Source: Scilla litardierei (taxonomy: Eukaryota; Streptophyta; Magnoliopsida; Asparagales; Asparagaceae). Taken from it: a stretch of DNA of 64,000 nt. Numbering within the stretch: the first letter of the stretch is position 1; every line of letters begins with the position of its first letter. The position numbers and the translations under genes are program-made. The notes under the pieces were generated by a model. It saw only the letters and a list, made by a program, of their open reading frames with translations, made no database searches and was not told the DNA's origin. The stretch covers positions 154,734,817-154,798,816 of the forward strand of contig CM061132.1 in NCBI GenBank assembly GCA_030789695.1. Reading direction: 5' to 3'. Shown here piece after piece: positions 32,591-43,430 of the stretch.

Positions 32591-35500
32591 TCAAGCTCCA
32601 AGGCCAGTTGAAGCCATGCATAGCTTCAACTTTTCTAAGGACACAGCCTTAGTCAGCATATCAGCAGGATTCTCATTTCCTCGAATCTTCACTAGCTGCA
32701 AAATCTTCTCTTTTAAGAGATGTCGAATGTAATGATACTTCAACTCAATATGCTTCGTTCTCGAATAAAAGGCTGGATTCTTGGCTAAGAAAATAGCACT
32801 CTGACTATCGCTGTAGAGAATACTATTCTTTTGCTCCTTTCCCAATTCACTCAAAAAATTCTGCAACCATACCATCTCTTTACTAGCCTGAGTCACTGCT
32901 ACGTACTCCGCTTCTGTAGTAGACAAAGCCACGATCTTTTGCAACTTAGAAGCCCAAGAAATCGATGTACCATCCAATGTAAACACATATCCGGTCGTAC
33001 TCTTTCTCTTATCAAGATCACCTGTCAAATCTGCATCAACATATCCAGTCAGCTTTATGCTCTTACCTTCGAAGCACAATGCCTTCTCTGTTGTACCTCG
33101 CAAGTACCTAAGGATCCACTTTACTGCTTCCCAGTGTTGCTTACCCGGATTGCTCATATATCTGCTCATAACTCCCAATACATGCGCAATATCTGGTCTA
33201 GTGTATATTATAGCATACATGATACTACCAATTGCTGAGGCATAAGGGGTCTTCTTCATATAGGCACGCTCCGAATCACTACTAGGCGACTCCTTTTTGG
33301 AAAGCCTAAACTGGCTACCTAAGGGAGTACTCACATGTTTTGCATCTTGCATACTGAACCTCTTTAAAACTCTTTCGATATATTCAGCTTGAGAAAGATA
33401 TAACTTACCTGCCACCTTATCTCGATTAATCTGCATACCTAGGATCTGTTTAGCCTCTCCAAGATCCTTCATAGCAAACCGTTCGGACAATCCCTTCTTC
33501 AACTGATTCACCTCTTGCGCATAAGAACCTGCTATCAACATGTCATCAACATATAATAGCAAAATGATAAAGTTATTGTCAAACATCTTGAAGTAGCAAT
33601 AATGGTCTGCATTGCATCTAACAAAATCAATTTCATGCATGAACCCATCAAACTTCATGTATCACTGCCTTGGAGCCTGTATCAACCCGCACAAGCTCTT
33701 CTTTAGCTTACACACAAGCTCACTATTACCTTTGGACAAGTACCCTTCTGGTTGCTTCATGTATATATCTTCCTCAAGATCCCCGTGAAGAAAAGCTGTT
33801 TTCACGTCCATCTGCTCTAAAAATAAATTCTCCGCAGCAACTATACTCAAAACTAATCTAATAGTAGTTAGCTTCACAACGGGAGAAAATATACCGGGAG
33901 AAAATATATCTGTATAATCAATACCTTGTTTCTGCTGAAAAACCTTCACGATCATCCTTGCCTTGTAACGCTTGTTTCCATCGGCCTCTTCTTTAATTCT
34001 GTAAACCCACTTGTTATGCAATGTCTTTTTACCCTTTGGGAGCTCCACTAGTTCCCAAGTGTTATTAGAAATTAAGGAATTCATTTCATCTTCCATTGCA
34101 AGCTCCCACTTGCTCGAATGCTCACTCTGCATAGCCTCAACATAACATTCTGGCTCACCATTATCAGTTAACAAAAGATAATGTAAAGATGGGGAATACC
34201 TTGTTGGTGCATGATGCTGCCTTTCTGATCTCCTTATAGGAGCTACAGGCGTACTCGGTTCTGCTTCAATAACAGCTTGCCTCAAGGGAGATACTGGCGA
34301 ATTCGGTTCTGCCTCAACAATTGCTTCTCTCAAAGGAGATACTGGCAAATTCGGTTCTGCTTCAACAACAACTTGATCATTCCGAACAACTTTGTTCACA
34401 CCTGCATTCGAGATATCTAATTCAACAACCTGAGGGCTTTCAACCTGAGTACCTGCACTTTCAATATCTGATGCGCCCAACTTGTCTTTGTACAAAACAT
34501 GTTCATTAAATATGACATCTTGACTACGAATTATTTCCCGATTCTGATCATCCCAAAACCTATAGCCAAATTCATCACCACCATATCCAATAAACGTACA
34601 CTTCACAGATGTAACATCCAATTTACTTCTAGCAGTAGCATCAATATGAACATAAGAAACACAACCAAAAACTTTAAGGAATGATAGATTTACCTCTTTA
34701 CCAGTCCAAGCCTCCTTTGGTATGCCATTATCCAAAGGAACTGATGGTCCTCTATTAATCAAGAAAGCGGCTGTGTTAACTGCTTCTGCCCAGAACATTT
34801 TCGGTAACCCGCACTTTAGTCGCATGCACCTAGCACGTTCGTTCAAGGTTCTGTTCATACGTTCTGCAACCCCATTCTGCTGAGGGGTTCCTCTAACAGT
34901 CATCTCCATGCGAATACCATTCATAGCACAATACTCTTTGAATTCAGCAAGCTCATATTCACCACCATTATCTGATCTTAAGCACTTCACTTTCAGACCT
35001 GTTTCATTTTCTACCAAAGCTTTCCATTTTCTAAAAACATTAAAAGCATCAGATTTATGTTTCAGAAAATAAACCCATACCTTCCTCGTGGAGTCATCAA
35101 TGAAGGTCATGTAATATGACGCGCCACCAAGGGATGTTACAGGCGCTGGTCCCCATAAATCACATGCACCAGCTCCAGCTTCTGTTTCTTCAAGGTTCTG
35201 CCACCCTTCGAAAAACTGACCCTTTTCTGTTTCCCAAATACGCAGCCTTCACATAAACCAATGTCAACTGTTTTTAGACCTGGCAGTTTACCTTCTGAAC
35301 ACAACTGTTTCATCCCCTTCTCACTCATGTGGCCAAGTCTGCAATGTCACAAGTCTGCATCTCTGTTTGCACCTGCAAGATCAATACTATCATGGTTGAT
35401 AGTGGTCATATACAAAGTACCCTCCGTTGACCCTCGAGCTACCACCATGGCCCCTTTGGTTATCTTCGAAGCACCCGAGCCAAATGATAAATGATAACCA

Positions 35501-36566
35501 TCATCATCTAACTGTCCTACAGAAATCAGATTCCTCTTCAAACCATGAATATGTCTCACGCCACGCAGCTGCCACACAGGTCCATTCGGTACCTACAATC
35601 TTCAAAGGCTCATCATCAGCAAGATAAACCTTTCCAAAATTTCCAGGGGTATAATTCTCCATTATCTCACTATCAGGACATGCATGATACGATGCTCCAG
35701 AATCCAAAACCCACGATTCTAATGGACTGCACACACTCAAGATCAATGCATCATTGATCTCCTCTGATGTCACGTTTGCTGAGTTGTCAATCTTCTTTTC
35801 CTTCCTCGGTGCTTTACACCGATTCGAGTAATGACCCATCTTCTTGCAACTCCAACACTCAATGGAACTCTTGTCTTTCCTCGACTTGCTCTTATGTCTT
35901 GACTTCGATCTGCCTCGATTCCAATTCCTTGATTCTGATCTGCCTCAATTTTCTGTACTCAGAACTGATCCCGAAGTAATACCTGATTCTTTCCTGCGAA
36001 TTTCTTCACTTATAATCAGATCTCTTACTTCGTTAAACTTCAGTTTCTCTTTCCCTGCTGAAGCACTAACAACAGTAACCGTACCGCTCCAACTTTCTGG
36101 TAGAGAAGACAACAGAATTAAGGCTCTAACCTCATTATCAAAATCAATCCCGACTGAGCTTAATTAGGATGTTATCAGATTGAACTCATTTAGGTGATCA
36201 GCAACAACTTTATTCTCCATCATCTTTAGGTTGAAGAGACGCCGCATCAGGTGAATCTTGTTCGCTGCTGAAGGCTTCTCGTACATGTCTGCTAAAACCT
36301 TTAGTATGCCTTTGGTGGTTTTCTCCTTCGTGGTATGGAACGCAACATTCTGCGAAAGAGATAGGCGCGCCACGCTCATCGCCTTCATGTCCAACACATT
36401 CCATTCTTCGTCTTTCATCTCTTTCGGCTTATCCTCCAGAGGTTGCCACAAATCTTTACCATAAAGATAATCTTCGATCTGCACTCCAAAACCCATAATC
36501 CGATCCGTCAAACTTTTCAATCGTTGTTTTTTCTCCACCCATCGTATCTGATTCCACCTAACCCGT
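32591..36566 (-). pseudogene. Copia gag-pol polyprotein, pseudogene
   Basis: Domains run in copia order on the minus strand. Gag is at 36566-35850 with an in-frame TAA at 36164-36166 and a TGA at 35945-35947, and a CCHC knuckle CWSCKKMGHYSNRC at about 35810-35855. Protease has LDSGASYH at about 35690. The pre-integrase region is split between frames (35577-35137). Integrase runs from about 35110, with SDNGGEY and [14 protein letters not shown]. Reverse transcriptase starts near 34080, with the YVDDM motif at about 33550. RNase H has YVDADLTGD and STTEAEYVA and ends at 32591. A TGA at 33659-33661 replaces the expected Trp in PRQWYMKF. There are at least three stops and two frameshifts. Confidence 0.9.
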
Positions 36567-36567
36567 T

Positions 36568-36579
36568 GCTCTGATACCA
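36568..36579 (-). other. Primer-binding site, initiator tRNA-Met
   Basis: The minus strand reads TGGTATCAGAGC, two bases from the LTR border. This is the standard priming site of plant copia elements. Confidence 0.9.
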
Positions 36580-36581
36580 AT

Positions 36582-37153
36582 TGTTACGTAATAATACGAT
36601 AATAAAAAAACAATCGAATGAAAACGACAAAAGAAAGACACAGAATTGTTTACCCAGTTCGTCCGAAGACTACGTCTGGGGGCGCCGCCAAGCCAGGGGT
36701 TCTTCACTAATTTGATGAGATAATGTTACAGATTACACACGATGCTACGAGGGACGCAACCCTCGAATAATGAAAAATAAAAATCTCACCGAATCTCACA
36801 CACAGGGAGGCAACTCACGCACAAGCACATTATTCTCCCAAAAAACACTCTGCACTTAATAATGCACATTTATAAAACACAGAGAGCTTTTGTTTTTAAT
36901 GCACAGAGCCTTCAACAAAAAATGAGCACCCAATTAACGCACAGAGCCTTTTTTACCTTTTGACGCATAGAGCCTCCAAAAAACAAGTCTGTTTTTTCAG
37001 CCTAAACCGCCGAACAAGCTTTCAACCCAACTCGATGCTGATTGATGCAAATCGCAACCAAATTTTAGTTGATCAGAGGAGATCGCAACTCCTACTCTTG
37101 CAAATCGCAACTGATTCCGGCCGGCTTATTTGTTCAGGCTTCAAATCCCAACA
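36582..37153 (-). repeat. 5' LTR of the Tork-like element
   Basis: The minus strand begins TGTTGGGATTTGAAG and ends TACGTAACA. It pairs with 31923-32492 with few differences, implying insertion well after the divergence of the other LTR remnants in this intron. Confidence 0.92.
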
Positions 37154-37158
37154 AAACG

Positions 37159-37544
37159 TAGCATATCCCGCACCAAGTTCCCAAGTGAATAGTCACATAT
37201 GGGATGTGTGCTAAGAGTGTAACTCTTATGTATAATAAGAGAAATATGGGTGTGTGACGCCCAAAAATTTCATCATATGTGCTCGTTATAAAATCCACTA
37301 TTCGCTATTTTTAAGATGATCAACACCATTATTTTAATCTTCATATTCTAAAAACCCAATGCATCAATGATCCTATGAACACAAAGTGTTTGCTTGTTGA
37401 TGTACTTGCCAACTTTTTTGCAAAGTCATTATAAAAGTTCTCTTCTATAGCCAACTCTCCTCCCCCCAAAGGGGGAGGGCTACAACTCTATCCGACCTCC
37501 TCTCCATCAAGAACTCGACTTGATCCGACTTGCTCGGCCGTCAT
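37159..37544 (+). other. Intron sequence between insertions
   Basis: AT-rich DNA with a small C-rich patch (CTCCTCCCCCCAAAGGGGGAGGG) near 37450-37471. No feature recognised. Confidence 0.4.
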
Positions 37545-38671
37545 CTCTAAACCAACCCACCAGAAGAAGAGGATAATTTGTATTACTTCATATCATACTT
37601 GGTTACAAGAGTGATCCCATATATAGTACAAAAGTTCGCTATTGGACACAAGGGGACATTACACATGTTATGATACGAAGAGTCATACAACTTCCTAAGA
37701 GACTAACACAATAATCTAAAAAATTCTTGACTATTTCCTAGACACATAATTAATATTTTAACACTCCACCTAAAACTTAAGGTGTAACTTTGAGTTTGGA
37801 GAGGTCGAAAGAGGGATCAAGTGAGAGGAGATAGAGGCCTTGTATGGTCGCGAAGTGTAAGACGTATGTGTTGGAGAGGCCGCATGTGGGGCTGAGAAGG
37901 CTCTGTAGAAGGCAGAGGCCGCAGGGGGGGCTGAGGTGGTCCCGCAGAGGGCCGAGGCCGCAAGAGGCTGAGGCCGTAATGGGCCGTTGAGGTGTCGCAG
38001 GGCTAAAGGCCGCTGGGGGGCCGATGAGGTGCCGCATGGGACATAAGCACTGGGGGACGAGGCCATAGGGGGTCGGTGAGGTGCCGCAGAAGGCGAGGCT
38101 GCTGGGACCAATGAGGTTGCTGTTGTTGCAACATGTGTTGTTGATTGATTGAGGAAGAGGCTATGCTGCGACTCTGGTGATTGGGGATGATGTTCTCCGG
38201 TGATTGAGTTGGATGCTTTGCTCGACTCTGGTGATTAAGGAGACTGCGTTCTGATGCTTGAGGAGGCTATACTACGATGATTGAAGGATGATTGAAGTGA
38301 TGAGAATGCGGCGATATTGTAGAAGAGGGTGTCGATCCGATCCGATGAGTGAGGACACCGATCTGATGTACTGCAAAGGGCTGGAGTGGTTGCCCCCTCC
38401 CAAGAGTTACATCGGAAGACTTGGAGCTAGATCAGAATGGCTCTGATACTATGTAAAAATGGAAGAAGAAGAAGATAATTTGTATGGCTTAATATCATAC
38501 TTGGTTACAAGAGTGATCCCATATATATAATACAAAAGTTCATCATTGGGCACTTGGGCCCAAGCGGCAGTACACACGATACGAAGAGTTACACAACTTC
38601 CTATAAGAGACTAGCACAGTAATCTAAAAGATTCTGGACTATTTCCTAGACACATAATTATTATCTTAACA
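37545..38671 (-). mobile_element. Small LTR element (TRIM-like), about 1.1 kb
   Basis: Direct repeats of about 210-220 bp (roughly 37556-37763 and 38452-38671) begin on the minus strand with TGTTAAGATAATAATTATG or TGTTAAAATATTAATTATG. Next to the right-hand copy the minus strand reads TAGTATCAGAGCC (38439-38451), one mismatch from the initiator-tRNA-Met site. A purine tract TTTTAGGTGGAG abuts the left copy. The 690-bp interior is a GC-rich run of GGCCGCAG-like repeats with no protein domain. The left border is blurred, and no clear target duplication was found. Confidence 0.65.
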
Positions 38672-39385
38672 ATTGTTAATTTGTAACAACTATATCAATG
38701 AGCAAAACATTGCGGTTTTACTAGATCATGTATTTGGGATTTGGAATATGAAGATCAAAATGAATGGTGCCATTTACCTAAAAATATATTAGGAAGTTGA
38801 CTTTTTAATGAGGGCATGTGAGAAAACTCCTCGGATAGGTGACGCCGATAGTTCTCATACAATAATTCTTGTGAACTTAAGAATTAATAGCGGCTAGTGT
38901 TTTGCGGGAAGAATTGTAGAATACTCTATTGTTAAGCATTGTTGGACAAGATTAATTTCAGAATGTGCAATCTCATTGGAAGTTCTTGCTTGCATTTTTA
39001 TAGAATGTGATACCGTTAAAACTAGTCAGAAGTCTACGGAACGAATCTAAGTGCATAAAATCAAAGTGTTTTGCCACAAATTTGTGGTGATGGCCGTTTT
39101 TAAATTTACTGATAGCGGCATAATAAAATCATGTGGTGAAGTGTTAGTCCAGTGAAGTGTTAGTATGTCAATACCATATCCCCCCCCGGGGGGGGTGTGT
39201 GTGTGTGCATGACACACATGTTGCAAAATGATAGTCCCACGTCGACATGTGCCAGGGTTTTGATATAAATGATACTAACCGCGAATGCAACAATCAATCG
39301 TAGATTGCATTTTTTAATAATAAATTGTGGACAACTATATTGTTAAGCTTGTTTTTTATTGTTTGAGGGTGGGGGTATGTGGGTT

Positions 39386-39419
<34 letters not shown>

Positions 39420-40289
39420 GGACGAGGAGGAGATTTCAGGATGTGTGACATTGTGGGAAGTTTTTGCTTGTGGTATTGAGCAATGTGAAAAGAATGATGG
39501 GATAACATCGTTCATCGTGGGAGAACAAGCAAACATGACAGTGCATTCTCTCTCTTCATAAGCCTAAGTTGAAGAACAAGTCAAAGACCTAGTGTTTGCT
39601 GGTCATGCCGATGCATGCCAAAATACTCTAATCCTATATGTCTTATATAGGCAATATACTACTGGAAGGTTGTACAATGTAGATGGATCTTCATGACAAA
39701 CATTAAAGATTTTTTTTCCAGATAGATATGACAACCATGAGCAACTGCTACAAAAACATTCCATCAACCTAAGAGGCTAAGACTCAAGGGCATTGGTAGC
39801 AGTCGTAGCACAATCAATCACATACACCAGAGGTCTAGAATGGTGCAATCCCATAATTACGTAAGAGTTTTACTTTGAGACCTTTTTGTAGCACAAATAC
39901 CTAATAAAGGAATGGCAATACCATCATGTGCTTATGTCTGCTAAAGGACTTGCATCTACAAGCTTGCTGTTATTGTCTGTATTGATGCCTGACCACCTGA
40001 TGATACTAGAATTAAAATGAAATATTCACCTAAATGAACTTTCGTTCTCCCCTTTGCTATCATATTTTTTTCTGGTGGTTCCATATGCTTTTGGACATTT
40101 AAATCACACGTGTTGGTCTCTAAGAAGCACGCACAGTGGGGTGGAAATGGTGCATGTGTGACATCTCATAAATGCATACATTTAGATAATTGGGAATATT
40201 GTTTCTAGGTAGACTCCTTATGTAATTCAGGGAGACAACACAAGATTATGTGGCTGGCTGCACCACAAGTAATTGGTGGGATCCTGTAG
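38672..40289 (+). other. Intron sequence with homopolymer tracts
   Basis: Mostly AT-rich non-coding DNA. Notable are a block of Cs followed by Gs and (GT)n at 39181-39207 and a 30-base G run at 39388-39417. The open frames across the G run (Gly- or Pro-rich) are repeat artefacts. Confidence 0.5.
39388..39417 (+). repeat. Poly-G tract, 30 bases
   Basis: Thirty consecutive G on the + strand, preceded by GGGTTTT and GGGTGGGGG. It would be a very strong quadruplex former, or may mark an assembly error. Confidence 0.9.
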
Positions 40290-41300
40290 ATGGAAAACAA
40301 ACACTAGATGGGTGAATAGTGTTTTCCAAAATAATCACAAATTAATACTTATTCTCTCTTTGTATGCCTAAGATTCCAACTAAAGTTACCTAACTTGGAT
40401 CTTAATCAACAAACTCTAATATTTGCAATGAAAGAGATTAGCACAACGGAATTCAATGCAAATATAGACAGATAGAGAGTGAGAGACAATAGCAATCACA
40501 AACACACAATAAGTACACAAGAAGTATCCTGGTTTACCTACCGTTGGCTAGTCCAGTCGAGTAACTACTTGGATTTTCACCAACTTTCTCTCACAATAGA
40601 GGACATCTCTTGCCTCAACAACTTGAGGGCTTATACAACAATTTTGCCTCTTCTCCAATGAAAGGACTTTTACAACACCAACCTCACCTAGTGAGGATTT
40701 CAAACAACTCAGCCTCTTCAATTAGAGGACCTTAAACACGTGAGGCTTTTGCCAACACAATAATCAACAAATTACCCCACCACATTCTTGTGAGGATTTC
40801 AACTTAAAGTTTTGAAGAGAGTATTACAATCCTCATATAGCCACCAAGATTGAGGCTTGTAGAGTGTGTATTGTGTGGCTAAAGAAAACTATAATTATGA
40901 TCACAAGAGAGTCATGACTATGTTTGAGTGAATCACAGTTAGTAAGACCAAGAAAACCAATGAGTGCTTCAAAGATTTTTGAGAATTTAAAACAATGTCC
41001 TTAAGAAAACTTTGGAGAGATTTTAGAGAGCTTGAAAACACTTGGAAAGTCTTAAATTTTGCACAATAAATTCATACTAAACACTTCAACAAACCCTCTA
41101 TTTATAAGAAGAAAATCTGCACAAACCAGTGTGCCAAAACTGCCCTCCAATGTCTTTCCAACGGCTAGTCAAAAAACTGTTAGGATCATGTAGACGACAA
41201 GCAATACTAGAAGGTTGTTGAATAGGTTTGCTAAAAAATATTGGCTTAATAAAAATTCTTCTAGTAAAGCCTAAGTCACCCATGGATGTTACTACACCAG
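40290..41300 (-). repeat. Copia LTR fragment, SIRE/Maximus-like, copy 1
   Basis: On the minus strand a CTTATAAATAGAGGG promoter (41094-41108) is followed by leader sequence. The far end carries the GATGGGTGAATAGTG motif (40307), common in SIRE-type LTRs and leaders. It shares CTTGGATTTTCAC (40569) and the following layout with the neighbouring copy. No coding region. Confidence 0.4.
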
Positions 41301-41309
41301 GTACTTAAT

Positions 41310-42384
41310 CAACTATATAGATTACCTGCAATGAGATCAATAAGCACATCAGAATTAAACATACAAGCAAGTAATAGAGAGATATGAGTATGAGAGGAAA
41401 AATTATCGCAATCACAGAGGGATTTATATTGGTTCGCCCATCCCTGGGCTGCCTCCAGTCCCAAGCCAACCGACTTGGATTTTCACTACTCAACTATCAA
41501 GTGAGAGCTACCTTGACTTAAATTAGAGAGATTCTTACAACATTGACTCTTCTCTGATAAGAGGGCTAATACAACCAACAACAATTACCTCACCACGTGA
41601 GTACCTCGTGCAAGAGACTTTCCAAACCACCACGTAGAAACCAAGTACAACGTACCAACCAACCACCCTTGTGGTTGTACTTACTATTTGCAGCGATTAC
41701 ATTGATCATATAGCTGATTGATCTGAAGCTCTCGTGTGAATAAGTGGGTATACGAAAAACTTTTGATCTCAAGAAAGAAATATAAAATCAAATTGCTTGA
41801 GAATAAAAAACCTCGTGATCCAATATCAAAAGATAGAGATGAGTGCTCTATGGATTGAGATCAAGATAGACCAGAACTCGTTTGAAAGTTCAGAGTAAAA
41901 ACTGAAATGAAATTGGCCAAACAATGAGAGGCAATGAAAGAAAGAGCTTTTAAAATCTTGAGAAAATATTTAGAAAACCTTGTAATAATCTTTTCTTCTT
42001 GACGATAAAACTGAACAAAAACACTTTGTATTTAAAGGTCATTTTCGCACAAATCAAATATGGAAAAATATCTCCTAACGGCTAGAAATCGACAAATCGT
42101 GTCAATCAAAAAAGCAATCAATTTTCGACCATTGAGACTTGAGAGTCGACTCATGTTCATCAGGGAGTCGACTTCTGGCAATGAATGAGTCCACACCTAG
42201 CCAGTTGACTCCAGCTTATCTGGGTCTGTTAAGACTTCATGAGTCGACTCCAGCTTATCTGGGAGTCGACTCCCTCCTGATACATTGGCATGTATCTTAA
42301 AGGAGTGACACCCTCTTAAAATACGTTTAAATTATTTTCAAAATAATTTTTATAAGTTTAAAACATAATTCTAAGTGTGTGTGG
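41310..42384 (-). repeat. Copia LTR fragment, SIRE/Maximus-like, copy 2
   Basis: Diverged relative of 40290-41300 in the same orientation (ACTTGGATTTTCACTACTC at 41471; TTTAAATACAAAG promoter-like motif at about 42032 on the minus strand). It contains several GAGTCGACTCC-type repeats (42140-42275). No coding region. Confidence 0.4.
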
Positions 42385-43430
42385 TGTTGGGAACTGTATG
42401 TCCTTAAGACAATTATTGTAATTGTAATAGACATCTTGTTCGAAATAATAGTAAGCTATTTAGTAATCTTTATATATGATATCCTTTGTGTTACTTCTGT
42501 GATTGTGATTATATGATGCATGGATAAAATCCTAGGACTTATGAGAGTTACATTGGGATCATAATGATGTTATGATAATGAGGCCAATGTGTCCGTCGAC
42601 CATATGCCTAAAACTATTCTTGGTCAGAGCAATATCGAGACGGGAGTCGAGACATTGATATTATGATTAGACCAATGTGCATTAATATATACATTCGGAT
42701 GGTAGTCACTGGCCTCATAGTCACTCGGTGTGGAGACATCGTTAGATAATGCACATGTACTTGTTATGAGAATAAGTTCACAGAACGACTCGTCCAAGAT
42801 ACTTCTGTACGATTATCATATTCTGAGTATCAAGAGAAGATCTCAGGTGGCAGTAAGTGCTCGTTAATCCTTTGACCGGAGATGTGCTAAAGAAACTTGC
42901 ATGTGGAAAATCATACTTTGATAGTCATCGAACATTGATTTTACCGTTGACGTGTAGGTACCTGCTGGATATGGTTGGAAGCATGTGAAGGGAGTGTCCT
43001 TGCTGTTGGTATTTGTCTCCTCTGATATGAGAGGTTAGTGCATAATTGAGTAAATGAATCCATAGTAAATCCCTGGCCAAGGTAGTAGAAGAACTTGTTA
43101 AGAGTTAACACGTGTCTTCCAACCATAAACTATGGGATCACATTTGACTCAAAGGGTTTAAGGTGTAATGTGGGTTGACACAATACCATACCATAGACAC
43201 CTTAGCGACATAGTGATGATGAAGGGACCGGACTGCACGGAATCTGTCACTATAATGTCTTGATTATCTAAGAGATATTCTGTCTTACAAACTAGATAAT
43301 GACCGTCCTGAAATGGGGTCGGCACGCTCAGCTAGGGCCGCTACCGGTCGGTGACACTGTGTGATCGTGTTCACTACTATAGTAGGAATCGGGCTATTAG
43401 AGTCTTATGACTCAACATCTCCACATTGTT
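42385..43430 (+). repeat. Copia LTR fragment, plus strand
   Basis: Begins TGTTGGGAACTGTATGTCC and continues with segments typical of long copia LTRs (CGAGACGGGAGTCGAGAC near 42633). The right border and target duplication could not be found, so it may be a solo LTR or a truncated one. No coding region. Confidence 0.4.

Larger units (their letters stand above)
31923..37153 (-). mobile_element. Ty1/copia retrotransposon, Tork/TNT1-like (5,231 bp)
   Basis: Complete structure: LTRs of 570 and 572 bp, perfect 5-bp duplications AAACG (31918-31922 and 37154-37158), an initiator-tRNA-Met primer site and a CAAGTGGGAGAT polypurine tract against the 3' LTR (32493-32505). The element lies antisense to the kinase gene. 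The size, LTR length and integrase/RT sequence fit the Tork lineage. The polyprotein is broken in several places, so it is no longer autonomous. Confidence 0.93.
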
